Positions 41,818 to 50,320 of a stretch of 64,000 bases of DNA are shown in pieces. This stretch comes from Lentzea terrae (GTDB lineage: Bacteria > Actinomycetota > Actinomycetes > Mycobacteriales > Pseudonocardiaceae), in the NCBI RefSeq assembly GCF_003265345.1, contig NZ_QFWW01000030.1, positions 124,001-188,000 on the forward strand. The letters are read 5' to 3'. The number at the start of each line of letters is the position of its first letter. The stretch's first letter is position 1. The translations under genes and the position numbers were made by a program. The notes beneath the pieces are model-generated. The model ran no database searches, had not been told where the DNA came from, and worked only from the letters and a program-made list of their open reading frames with translations.

Positions 41818-42893
41818 GCGGTCGCCTTTCCGGTCGGGAGTGCGGCGTCGACGACCCAGCCGCCGTCAATGCCTGGCCCCGCCTTGATCCTGCCACCGAG
41901 CGACTGCACGCGTTCGGTGAGTCCGATGAGTCCGAAGCCGTTGCCCTGCCTCGCGCGCTTGCCGTCGTTGACGATCCGGACGGTGACCCAGTCCGGTGAG
42001 GTCTGGATCTGCACGTCCACTTTGGTCGCTTCCTGGGCGTGTTTCCTGATGTTGGTCAACGACTCCATGACCACGCGGTGGACGGAACTGGCGACCTCCA
42101 GCGGCATGTCCCCGGTGTCGCCGTGGATTTCGAGAGTCGCTCGCGGTTCGGCCTCGACGAGCGGCTCGATGTCGACGATGCCCGCGACCGGCGCCACCGG
42201 GGCGTCGTCGCGGAGCATGCCGACCATGCGGCGCATCGCGGTCATGGCCTCGCCACCGGCCTCCTCGATGCGTTCGAGGGCCTGCTTCGCCTGTGCCGGG
42301 TTGCGTTCGACGATCCGGCTCGCACCCTGCGCCAGCACCACCATGCCGGTGATGTGGTGGCCCACGAAGTCGTGCAGGTCCCTCGCGAACTCGGCCTTCT
42401 GCTCGGCTTTGACGGCCGCGACCTGCTTCTCACGGGCGTTGCCCAGCAGGCGGAGGTAGCCGACCAGCGCCAGCACGCCGGTGGCGACGACGAGCAGGCC
42501 CATCGCCAGGGTCAGCTCGGTGGGACCGAGCGGGTACCGCACTGGCTGGGTGACCAGCGCGATCAGAATCCAACCGAGCAGCGGCGCGTCCCGCCACGAC
42601 TTCGCGCGCTGGGCGGTGACCGCCAGCACGCCGGTGAGCGCCAGTCCCTCGGCCAGCCCGAACTCCTTCTCCAGCGGGTTGACCAGTGTGAACGTCAGGC
42701 ACGCGGTGGCGGCCACCGCGGCCACCACCCGGTTGGGACGCAGCCAGGCCAGCGCGGGCAGCAGGACGCACGCCAACGCGGCCCAGCCGGTCCACGGGTA
42801 CAGGCCGGGTGAGCGGAACAGGCCGTAGTACCAGTCCACGAACGCGGCGGCGACCAGGGCGGCGATCGCGCCGTACCTCCAGAGCATGGCCAT
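41814..42893 (-). CDS. HisKA_3-type sensor histidine kinase
   Basis: The 359-residue protein has five to six N-terminal membrane helices (residues 5-150) with almost no extracellular loop, suggesting it senses a signal within the membrane. The dimerisation/phospho-acceptor motif is FARDLHDFVGHHITGMVVLA with the reactive His. The HATPase_c domain follows (VVMESLTNIRKHAQ N-box; NGFGLIGLTERVQSLGG G-box). Two close ATG codons occur at 42893 and 42887; AAGG lies just upstream. It diverges from the ABC exporter genes across 73 bases. Confidence 0.9.
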   Translation of the reverse strand: MAMLWRYGAIAALVAAAFVDWYYGLFRSPGLYPWTGWAALACVLLPALAWLRPNRVVAAVAATACLTFTLVNPLEKEFGLAEGLALTGVLAVTAQRAKSWRDAPLLGWILIALVTQPVRYPLGPTELTLAMGLLVVATGVLALVGYLRLLGNAREKQVAAVKAEQKAEFARDLHDFVGHHITGMVVLAQGASRIVERNPAQAKQALERIEEAGGEAMTAMRRMVGMLRDDAPVAPVAGIVDIEPLVEAEPRATLEIHGDTGDMPLEVASSVHRVVMESLTNIRKHAQEATKVDVQIQTSPDWVTVRIVNDGKRARQGNGFGLIGLTERVQSLGGRIKAGPGIDGGWVVDAALPTGKATA

Positions 42894-42966
42894 GACCTTA
42901 TGCACTCGCGAGGGCCGCGCAGATCGGCCGAAAGACAGAGGCGGGCCGTGCCGGAGAGGGAGGTTC

Positions 42967-43680
42967 GTGCTCGTCATCTGCCGTTTTCTGGTTCTCGTGA
43001 ACAACTTCGCTTCCGCTGCGGTCGACCTCGTGAAGGTGTACGGCTCCGGCGACACCGCGGTTCGAGCACTCGACGGGGTGACCGTCGGGTTCCGGCCGGC
43101 CGCCTTCAGCGCGATCATGGGGCCGTCCGGCTCCGGCAAGTCGACTTTGATGCACTGCCTGGCGGGACTCGACACCGCCACGTCCGGGTCTGCGCTGCTG
43201 GGCGGAAAGGACCTGACCCGCCTCTCGGACAACTCGCTGACCCGCGTGCGGCGGGATCGGATCGGGTTCGTGTTCCAGGCGTTCAACCTGCTGCCGACGC
43301 TGACGGCCGAGCAGAACGTCCTGCTGCCGTTGAACCTCGGCGGGCGGCGGCCAGACCGCGGCTGGTACCGGCAACTGGTCGAGGTGCTGGGGTTGTCGTC
43401 CCGGCTCGCGCACCGGCCGTCGGAATTGTCCGGCGGGCAGCAGCAGCGCGTGGCGTTGGCACGTGCCCTGGTCACGCGGCCGGACGTCATCTTCGCCGAC
43501 GAACCCACCGGAAACCTGGATTCGAGGGCGTCAGTGGACGTCCTGAACCTGTTGCGGCAGGCGGTGCGGGAGTTCGGGCAGACGATCGTGATGGTCACGC
43601 ACGACGACAGGGCCGCGTCCTACGCCGACCACGTCGTGCGGATGGCCGACGGACGCGTGGTGCAGGCGGTCGCGGCATGA
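42967..43680 (+). CDS. MacB/LolD-type ABC transporter ATP-binding protein
   Basis: The 237-residue ATPase has Walker A GPSGSGKSTLMH, signature LSGGQQQRVALARAL and Walker B VIFADEPTGNLDS, the set shared by LolD, MacB and FtsE-like exporters. GGGAGG sits six bases before the GTG at 42967, which decides this start over a later GTG at 42997. Its stop overlaps the permease ATG as ATGA. Together they probably export a peptide, lipid or antibiotic. Confidence 0.92.
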   Translation: MLVICRFLVLVNNFASAAVDLVKVYGSGDTAVRALDGVTVGFRPAAFSAIMGPSGSGKSTLMHCLAGLDTATSGSALLGGKDLTRLSDNSLTRVRRDRIGFVFQAFNLLPTLTAEQNVLLPLNLGGRRPDRGWYRQLVEVLGLSSRLAHRPSELSGGQQQRVALARALVTRPDVIFADEPTGNLDSRASVDVLNLLRQAVREFGQTIVMVTHDDRAASYADHVVRMADGRVVQAVAA

Positions 43681-45452
43681 GGAAGTTCCTGCCCGTGCTG
43701 TCGATCATGATCGCGGCGTTCTTCGCCTACTCGACGGTGCTCGCCAAGGACATCACCGAGCGTTCGCTCGCGGTCAAGGCCGCTCAGCTGGTCGAGGTGT
43801 TCGTGCTGCTCGGTGCGTTCGTGACGGTCGCGATGATCGTGGCGGCGTTGGTGTCGACCTCGACGTTCCGCATCGTGTTCGCGCAACGGATGCGGGAGCT
43901 GGCTTTGCTGCGAGCCGTTGGTGCTTCCCGTGCTCGCCTGGCCCGTGGACTTGTCGTCGAGGGAGCGATGACCGGGCTGCTGGCCTCGATCGCCGGGGTC
44001 GCGCTCGCGGTGGGGGCCGGGCAGCTCGTGCCGTTGTTCGGACTCGTGGCACCGGGATTCCCGCTGACACCCGCGCTGGTGGTGGTCTTCGGGTCGTTCG
44101 TGCTGACGACGCTGGCCGTGCTGGCGCCTGCGTGGTCCGCGGCCAAGGTGTCACCGTTGGAGGCCCTGCGGACGTCAGCCGTCCAGGACACCAAGAGCCG
44201 CATCGGCGGTGTGCGCTGGGTGCTCGGCATCCTGCTGGCTTCGGGGGCAGGCGTGCTGTTGGTCAACGTCGCCGCCGAGGGGCTCACAACCAAGCAGCGG
44301 CCCGCCGGGATGACCGAGGACCTGTTGCTGCGCACCACGATCAGCGGCACGTTGGCTTTCGGCGCGCTGATCACCCTTGGTCCCGCGTTGATCTCACCGG
44401 TGCTCCGGCTGATCAGCATTCCGTTGCGGCGCAGCACCATCGGGACGCTGGCGGTGAGCGGAGTGGGTGGGGCACCGCGGCGGGCAGCATCGGTCACGGC
44501 GATCGTGGCGCTCGGTGTCAGCCTCATCATCGCCACCCTGACCGGCGCGAACACGTTGCGGGGACTGAGCAAGGCCGAGATGGCGAGCGCCTACCCGGCC
44601 GATCTGGAGATCACCGGGCCGGTCGACGTGCGGGCGCTGCAGGCCGCCGGGCTCACCGAGGTGCTGTCCTACCGGCGCACCGAGATCACCGTCAACGGAC
44701 GGCTCACCATGCAGGCCACCGACCTGGACATGAACAAGCTCCGCGACCTCACCGACTTCAAGGTCGACACCGGCGCTTTCCGCCACATGGGGCCACACAA
44801 GGTCATCCTGTCGACCTACACCGCGAGCAGGCTCGGCGTGGCGGCGGGCATGGAGGTCGACGTCAACGGTGTGCGGATGACGGTGGCGGCCACGGTGTTC
44901 GGCGGTGTTCCGCTTGGCAGCGCGCTGTTGCACCGGTCCGATGTGGAGGGTGACCCGATCGGCGCGCTCGCCAACGGTGCAAAGGAACGCGTGCCCACCG
45001 GGTTCGAGGTCGAGTCGCTCACGGACCGCCGGCTCGCTCAGGAGAACTGGTTCACCACATTGGTGGCAATCGCGATCGGACTGCTGTTCCTGACCGTGTT
45101 GATCTCCGTGGTGGGGGTAGCATCGACCACGGCGTTGTCGGTGCTCGAACGGACTCGAGAGTCCGGGTTGCTGCGCGCGATCGGCTTGACCCGCAAGGAA
45201 CTGGGGCGCCTCATCACGACCGAGGCCGGCCTGTACGGGATCGTCGGCGCGTTGCTCGGGCTCGCCATCGGGATTCCCTACGCGTGGCTTGCGATCATCT
45301 CGCTCGGCATCGAGTGGCCGTTGCAGGTGCCGGTTTTCTCGGTCGGCGTGGTCGTGCTCGCTCTGGCCGCACTCACAGCAGGTGCGGGGCTGCTGCCTGC
45401 CCGTCGTGCGGCGCGCGTGAGTCCGGTGGCGGCGCTTCACTCGATCCAGTGA
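43677..45452 (+). CDS. FtsX-like ABC transporter permease
   Basis: The 591-residue permease contains two FtsX-type membrane blocks. The first (about residues 38-170) starts almost at the N-terminus (LVEVFVLLGAFVTVAMIVAALVSTSTFRIVFAQRMRELALLRAVGAS). It lacks the extracellular domain usually found before it, so the protein is shorter than the common 800-plus-residue form. A MacB_PCD-like extracellular domain (about 300-450) precedes the second block (LVAIAIGLLFLTVLISVVGVASTTALSVLERTRESGLLRAIGLT). Both ATPase-coupling LRAxG loops are present. Confidence 0.9.
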   Translation: MRKFLPVLSIMIAAFFAYSTVLAKDITERSLAVKAAQLVEVFVLLGAFVTVAMIVAALVSTSTFRIVFAQRMRELALLRAVGASRARLARGLVVEGAMTGLLASIAGVALAVGAGQLVPLFGLVAPGFPLTPALVVVFGSFVLTTLAVLAPAWSAAKVSPLEALRTSAVQDTKSRIGGVRWVLGILLASGAGVLLVNVAAEGLTTKQRPAGMTEDLLLRTTISGTLAFGALITLGPALISPVLRLISIPLRRSTIGTLAVSGVGGAPRRAASVTAIVALGVSLIIATLTGANTLRGLSKAEMASAYPADLEITGPVDVRALQAAGLTEVLSYRRTEITVNGRLTMQATDLDMNKLRDLTDFKVDTGAFRHMGPHKVILSTYTASRLGVAAGMEVDVNGVRMTVAATVFGGVPLGSALLHRSDVEGDPIGALANGAKERVPTGFEVESLTDRRLAQENWFTTLVAIAIGLLFLTVLISVVGVASTTALSVLERTRESGLLRAIGLTRKELGRLITTEAGLYGIVGALLGLAIGIPYAWLAIISLGIEWPLQVPVFSVGVVVLALAALTAGAGLLPARRAARVSPVAALHSIQ

Positions 45453-45506
45453 GGTGTGCCGGGTACCAGACCGGGTACCCGAACTGCATCGGGAGGTGAT
45501 GCAGTC

Positions 45507-45695
45507 GTGGGCTTCGATGAACTCAAGAACAAGGCGAAGGACCTGGTGGGCGAGCACGGCGACAAGGTCGACCAGGGTGTCGAGCGCGCGGGGCAGTTCG
45601 CCGACGACAAGACCGGCGGCAAGCACAGCGAGCACATCGACAAGGGCGAGGACAAGCTCAAGGAAGGCCTCCGGAATTTCGGCTCCCAGCAGTGA
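45507..45695 (+). CDS. MT0933-like (Rv0909-type) antitoxin
   Basis: The 62-residue helical hydrophilic protein reads GFDELKNKAKDLVGEHGDK followed by VDQGVERAGQFADDKTGGKH and ends EHIDKGEDKLKEGLRNFG, matching the MT0933-like antitoxin family. In Mycobacterium tuberculosis this antitoxin (Rv0909) pairs with toxin Rv0910. The GTG at 45507 has a perfect AGGTGAT site upstream and removes an unlikely Pro/Arg start. No toxin gene is adjacent, so it may act alone as a CsbD-like stress protein. Confidence 0.8.
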   Translation: MGFDELKNKAKDLVGEHGDKVDQGVERAGQFADDKTGGKHSEHIDKGEDKLKEGLRNFGSQQ

Positions 45696-45762
45696 TCGCA
45701 CGGAACCGGTACCGGAGAAAGTGATGCCTCCTCACCGTTGACAGGCCTGCCACCATCATCCG

Positions 45763-45776
45763 TGGGAGCGCTCTCA
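45763..45776. promoter_or_regulatory. CebR-like LacI-family operator
   Basis: TGGGAGCGCTCTCA matches 13 of 14 bases of the Streptomyces CebR box TGGGAGCGCTCCCA. It lies 24 bases before the glucanase start. A -35-like TTGACA lies at 45738-45743. CebR and related LacI repressors block beta-glucan/cellulose-degrading genes until cello-oligosaccharides are present. Confidence 0.7.
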
Positions 45777-45799
45777 CGCGCTCGTTCGGAGGGTTGGCA

Positions 45800-47350
45800 A
45801 TGAGGCTCACTCGACAACGAACATCCATCGCCTTGGCAGCGGCCAGCGTGCTCACGGTGAGCGCGCTGGTCGCTGTCGCTCAGCAGACCAACGCCGCGCT
45901 TCCACCTCCCCCTGCCGGGTGGACGCAGGTGTTCGGCGACGACTTCACCGGGCCGGCGAACTCGTTGCCCAACACCGGAAACTGGCGGTTCTCCCTCGGC
46001 CACGGCTATCCGGGCGGACCGGCCAACTGGGGCACCGGCGAGATCGCCGCGCACACGAACAACCCAGCCAACGTCTCACTGGACGGCGGCGGGAACCTGC
46101 GCATCACGCCGCGTCGTGACGGCGCGGGCAACTGGACGTCCGCACGCATCGAGACCAACGCGCAGAACTTCAAGGCGCCCAACGGCGGCATCATGCGGAT
46201 GGAGGCGCGGATCCAGATGCCGAACGTCTCCGGTGCCGCCGCGTTGGGGTACTGGCCGGCGTTCTGGGCGTTGGGGTCGCCGTATCGCGGGAACTGGTGG
46301 AACTGGCCCGGTGTCGGCGAGTTCGACATCATGGAGAACGTCAACGGCGTCAACCGCGTGTGGGGCGTGCTGCACTGCGGTGTCTCGCCGGGCGGGCCGT
46401 GCAACGAGAAGAACGGCATCGCGAACAGCCGGTCGTGTCCCGGTGTCTCGTGCCAGGGCGGCTTCCACACGTACCGGTTCGAGTGGGACGCCTCGACGGC
46501 ACCGCAGCAGCTGCGCTGGTACGTGGACGGCGAGCTGTTCCACCAGGTCAACCAGAACCAGCTGCCCGCGGACACGTGGAACCAGATGACCGGGCACGCC
46601 GGGTACTTCATCATCCTGAACGTCGCGATCGGCGGCGAATTTCCCGACAACTACTCCGGCACGCGGACACCGGGTCCGGGCATCGTGCCGGGCATTCCGA
46701 TGGTCATCGACTACGTCGGCGTGTGGACGCGGGGCACAGGCGGCGGACCGACGACGACCACCACTCCCCCGCCGACGTGCGGACCGCTGCTGTCGCAGAA
46801 CCGGCCGACATCGGCGTCCAGTGTGGAGAGCGGGAACCAGGCGGCGGCGTTCGCGGTCGACGGCTCGACGTCGACGCGCTGGTCGTCGGCCCACAGCGAA
46901 CCGCACTGGTGGCAGGTCGACCTCGGGTCGTCGCGTGCCCTGTCCCGCGTGCGGATCAACTGGGAGGCCGCGTACGGCCGGGCGTACTCGATCCAGCTGT
47001 CGGACAACGGCAGCACGTGGCGGGAGGCCTATTCCACGTTCACCGGCTCAGGTGGTGTGGAGGACATCGGAGTATCCGGTACCGCGCGCTACGTGCGGTT
47101 CAACGGCACCCAGCGGGCAACCGTCTACGGGTTCTCGTTCTGGGAGTTCCAAGTGTTCGGGGCCTGCGGAACCACCACAACGACGGAACCTCCCGGCGGC
47201 GGCGCATACCCAGCGTGGGCGTCTGGGACCAGTTATGCGGTTGGTTCGCGTGTGAGTTACGCCGGATTGGACTATCAGTGTCTGCAGGCGCACACGTCGA
47301 TCGCCAGTTGGGAACCGCCGAACGCGGCATCTCTCTGGCAGCGCGTCTGA
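45800..47350 (+). CDS. Secreted GH16 beta-glucanase with F5/8C and chitin-binding-like modules
   Basis: The 516-residue protein has a signal peptide (to about QQTNAA) and a GH16 domain with catalytic EFDIME (nucleophile E174, D176, acid/base E179). A Pro/Thr linker is followed by a discoidin/F5-8 type C (CBM32-like) module (ASSVESGNQAAAFAVDGSTSTRWSS broken over about residues 330-355). A second linker leads to a CBM5/12 module (YPAWASGTSYAVGSRVSYAGLDYQCLQAH). It should cleave beta-1,3(-1,4)-glucans of plants, fungi or algae outside the cell. GGAGGG precedes the ATG. A CebR-like box lies upstream. Confidence 0.93.
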   Translation: MRLTRQRTSIALAAASVLTVSALVAVAQQTNAALPPPPAGWTQVFGDDFTGPANSLPNTGNWRFSLGHGYPGGPANWGTGEIAAHTNNPANVSLDGGGNLRITPRRDGAGNWTSARIETNAQNFKAPNGGIMRMEARIQMPNVSGAAALGYWPAFWALGSPYRGNWWNWPGVGEFDIMENVNGVNRVWGVLHCGVSPGGPCNEKNGIANSRSCPGVSCQGGFHTYRFEWDASTAPQQLRWYVDGELFHQVNQNQLPADTWNQMTGHAGYFIILNVAIGGEFPDNYSGTRTPGPGIVPGIPMVIDYVGVWTRGTGGGPTTTTTPPPTCGPLLSQNRPTSASSVESGNQAAAFAVDGSTSTRWSSAHSEPHWWQVDLGSSRALSRVRINWEAAYGRAYSIQLSDNGSTWREAYSTFTGSGGVEDIGVSGTARYVRFNGTQRATVYGFSFWEFQVFGACGTTTTTEPPGGGAYPAWASGTSYAVGSRVSYAGLDYQCLQAHTSIASWEPPNAASLWQRV

Positions 47351-47410
47351 ATCACTTCCGCGATCCCGGCGGCCCGGTTACCGTCGTTCGCCGGGATCGC
47401 GGAGGTGAAG

Positions 47411-49441
47411 GTGGATCCGAGCGGGGTGACAAGAGCTGCACGGCTGACCGCATTAGCCGCGTTGTGCCTGGTCACCGTCGTTTTACTGCTTCCGGCGGCC
47501 ATCAGCGTGAGCACCGGCGGCGCTGTGCCGGCGTTCTTCGGCGAGTTCGGCCGGTGGTTGTGGCCGGCCGTCGGCGTGATGGTGCTCGTCGCGATCGGTC
47601 TCGCGCTCTGGGAACGCGTGCGCGGTCACGAGACGAGCAACCGCACCGCCGCCCTCGGCCGGGTCGAGTCGCGCGTGAAGGCGTTGCTGGCGTCCTCGTT
47701 GGCCGCACAGACGCAGATCAAACTGGGCGTGCTGCGGCAGCCGAAGCTGTCCGTGCGCGTCGAGGGTGAGGAAGTCTCGTCTTCGGACCTGGAAGCTGTC
47801 TACGACCGTCTCGGCCACACCATGGTCCTCGTCGGACCGGTCGGCAGCGGACGGTCGACGTTGTTGCGCGCACTCTGCCTGGTGTTGGTCGAACGTGCAC
47901 GCAACGACCCGGAAGCGCCGATTCCGGTTGTCGTGGACTTGGCGACGTGGCGTGCATACGGCACGCGCAAGCCGACCGAGTTCACCGCCTGGCTGCTGCG
48001 CGAGATGAACCGCCGCTACGGCATCAGCCGCTCAGCGGGCACGATCTGGCTGCGCCGCGAGCGGGTGGCCGTGCTCATCGACGGCCTGGATGAGGTGCCG
48101 CGCGTCGACCGTGCGCACTGCGAGTCCGAGCTCGCGCCGTTCGCGTCGGTGGTGTGCTCGACCGCACCGATCGAGAACCTGCCCACGGTGCACGTCGAAC
48201 CGCTGACACGCGGGCAGGTGCTGGAGTACATCGCTTCGGTCAGCCCACGTCTCGACAGCTTGGAATCGGCGCTGACGCCGGACATCTGGGAGCAGCTCGA
48301 CTCGCCGCTGGCGTTGAACCTGTTAGCGCTGACCCATCTTGATCGTCAGGTCGACACGATCGGCACCGACTTCGTCGGCTCGTTCGTCGTGGAACGGCTG
48401 TCCGCCCAACGCGCTGCGGGCCCGACCATCCGCGCGTTGAAGTTCCTCGCGCGGTTGGACCGCCCGGACCTCGGCGCACCCGTGCACATGCCGCACCGCC
48501 GTGCGTGGCTTCCGCTGCTGCCGACGCGACCGTTGTGGTTGTTGTTCGTGCGCGCGGTGCCTGCCGCATATGCCGGTGGTGTGTGTGCCGTGGCGTTTCT
48601 GACGGGACTGCAACTCGGTTTGTGGCCGGCGTTGGTGTTCGCGGTCGCGGCTTCTTCGTTGCTCGTGCTCGTGAACAGACTGCCGCGCGTCTTCCACCCG
48701 CCCGGCCGCGCGCACGGAATTCTGACCGCCGCCCTGGGATTCCTGGCCGGTGTGTTCGCCGGACTGCTGGTCGGCCTCGCCGGATTGTGGCTCGGTGGCA
48801 TTGGTACGCCTTGGCCCTACGCCGTGGCCTACGTCTTCGTTGTAGTGGCGTCGTTCTTCTTGGCGCTGGGCTTCGTGCCGGGCGACGCGTCCATTCCGTG
48901 GTCGGTGCTGATCGCCGCCGCGCCGGGCGTGTCGATGATCTGGACCGGCCCGTACGTCGTGTTGGCCGGTATGGGGATCGGCTTCTCGGCGGGTGTTGCG
49001 GGCGGGGTGTTCGCTGCCGCCGTGGGACGCGTGTGGCGCACGGTGCGCCCGGGACAACAGCAACGCATGCACTGGGGGCGGCCGTGGTGGGTACAGCCGG
49101 CGATCCCTGTGCTCGGATTGGTCGGTGTGCTGGGTGGCCTGGGAGCGATGGGATCTTGGGGCACCGCACTGGGCGTGGCGCTCGGGTTGATGGTGACGCC
49201 AACCGCCGCCCGTGACTACGTCTGGCCGTTCGACGCGCTCGCCGAGGTGGCCGCGGAAGGACTGACGCGCCCACTGTCGTTGGGCGAGTTGTCGTTCCGG
49301 CGCAAGGCTTTGCTGCACCTGGCCCAAGATCGCCTGCTGCTCACCCGCGTCGACGGCGAGTACCGGTTCGCGCACGTGGCCCTGCGTGACCACCTGGCGT
49401 GCTGTGACCCGACCGCGCTGGTTCGCGCCACGCGTCGTTGA
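47411..49441 (+). CDS. Membrane NACHT-domain protein with altered Walker A
   Basis: This protein of about 676 residues has two N-terminal helices and then a STAND/NACHT NTPase. The P-loop reads GPVGSGRSTLLR, with Arg where the nucleotide-binding Lys should be. Walker B is VAVLIDGLDEVPR. The C-terminal half is unusual: about six more membrane helices (LWLLFVRAVPAAYAGGVCAVAFLTG onward) and a short cytoplasmic winged-helix-like end (GELSFRRKALLHLAQDRLLLTRVDGEYRFAHVALRDHLA). GGAGG at 47401-47405 favours the GTG at 47411; a GTG at 47405 is the alternative. NACHT proteins often act in defence or signalling; no effector domain is recognised. Confidence 0.82.
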   Translation: MDPSGVTRAARLTALAALCLVTVVLLLPAAISVSTGGAVPAFFGEFGRWLWPAVGVMVLVAIGLALWERVRGHETSNRTAALGRVESRVKALLASSLAAQTQIKLGVLRQPKLSVRVEGEEVSSSDLEAVYDRLGHTMVLVGPVGSGRSTLLRALCLVLVERARNDPEAPIPVVVDLATWRAYGTRKPTEFTAWLLREMNRRYGISRSAGTIWLRRERVAVLIDGLDEVPRVDRAHCESELAPFASVVCSTAPIENLPTVHVEPLTRGQVLEYIASVSPRLDSLESALTPDIWEQLDSPLALNLLALTHLDRQVDTIGTDFVGSFVVERLSAQRAAGPTIRALKFLARLDRPDLGAPVHMPHRRAWLPLLPTRPLWLLFVRAVPAAYAGGVCAVAFLTGLQLGLWPALVFAVAASSLLVLVNRLPRVFHPPGRAHGILTAALGFLAGVFAGLLVGLAGLWLGGIGTPWPYAVAYVFVVVASFFLALGFVPGDASIPWSVLIAAAPGVSMIWTGPYVVLAGMGIGFSAGVAGGVFAAAVGRVWRTVRPGQQQRMHWGRPWWVQPAIPVLGLVGVLGGLGAMGSWGTALGVALGLMVTPTAARDYVWPFDALAEVAAEGLTRPLSLGELSFRRKALLHLAQDRLLLTRVDGEYRFAHVALRDHLACCDPTALVRATRR

Positions 49442-49484
49442 ACCTTCCCTCTCTGCGGGCCGTACGGCCTGACAGAAAGGTCGG

Positions 49485-50195
49485 GTGTTGCGCATGCGCT
49501 GGACGAGGGGCTGGATCGCGGCCACCGGGGTGTTCTCGGTCGTCGCTGCCGTCGGGGGTACGGCCTTCGCCCTTGCGGGATCAGAAACTCCTGCTTCCCA
49601 GTCGGGGGTCGCGGGTAAAGAGGTGTGCGGAGGGCAGCCGCTGAGTTTCGTCGACTCCGCCGGCCCCGCCGCGGTGCTGTCGGATCAGTTGCCGGTCGGG
49701 ACTTCTTTGCGGGTCACCAACCTCGCCAACGGGCGTGCCGTGACGCTCGCGGTTGGCGGGGTTTCTCGTGGATGCGCTGCGGTGAACAGTTCGGCGTTCG
49801 ATTTGCTGCGCTCGCCGGATTCGGGGCGAGGCGCCGAGGAAAGCGTTCTCCGGCGGGTTCGGGTGGAGATCGTGGGGAATGCTCCTGCGCCGGTTCGGAC
49901 TTCTACTCGGTCTTCCACGTCTCGGGTTCGGGCTTCCGGGGTCGTGGGGCAGGTCGTTTGCGACGGGGCGACGGTGGGGTTGTCCGCGGTCGGTGGGGCC
50001 CCAGGGGCGTTCTCGTCTTCGTTGCCGGTGGGGACTTCGGTTCGGGTCACCAATTTGGACAACGGGAAGCAGGCTACGTTTCGGATTGTCGGGGTTGGGT
50101 CTGGGTGTGTGGTGTTGAACAGTGCTGCTTTTGAGTTGGTCGGGGAGGCTGGGAAGAACTTGGTGAAGCGGGCTCAGATTGAGAAGGTGACCTGA
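49485..50195 (+). CDS. Secreted protein with two degenerate double-psi beta-barrel (RlpA-like) units
   Basis: The 236-residue protein has a signal anchor (WIAATGVFSVVAAVGGTAFALA) and two similar halves, each with VCxG, LPVGTSLRVTNLxNG and a CxxVNSSAFELx end. The LPVGTxVRVTNLDNG segment is typical of RlpA/expansin double-psi barrels, but the catalytic Asp in the NDRGPF-like loop is missing. It may be a binding rather than cleaving protein. Codons ending in T are unusually frequent for this genome. Starts at 49485 (GTG), 49488 (TTG) or 49494 (ATG) are possible; AAAGG precedes them. Confidence 0.7.
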   Translation: MLRMRWTRGWIAATGVFSVVAAVGGTAFALAGSETPASQSGVAGKEVCGGQPLSFVDSAGPAAVLSDQLPVGTSLRVTNLANGRAVTLAVGGVSRGCAAVNSSAFDLLRSPDSGRGAEESVLRRVRVEIVGNAPAPVRTSTRSSTSRVRASGVVGQVVCDGATVGLSAVGGAPGAFSSSLPVGTSVRVTNLDNGKQATFRIVGVGSGCVVLNSAAFELVGEAGKNLVKRAQIEKVT

Positions 50196-50320
50196 GCCCA
50201 GCCGCGAAGCGTGCGTGGGCACGTCGGGCTGGTCGGCTTGCCTCATTACCGGTTTACCACGTTGGCATTGCCACGGGTGGCCTCGGCTTCGTCGTCGGCT
50301 GCGCCTGCGAACTGACAGGT

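Noticed and set aside
45714..45776. Full sigma-70 promoter for the glucanase
   Set aside because: TTGACA is present at 45738, but no acceptable -10 lies 16-18 bases downstream.
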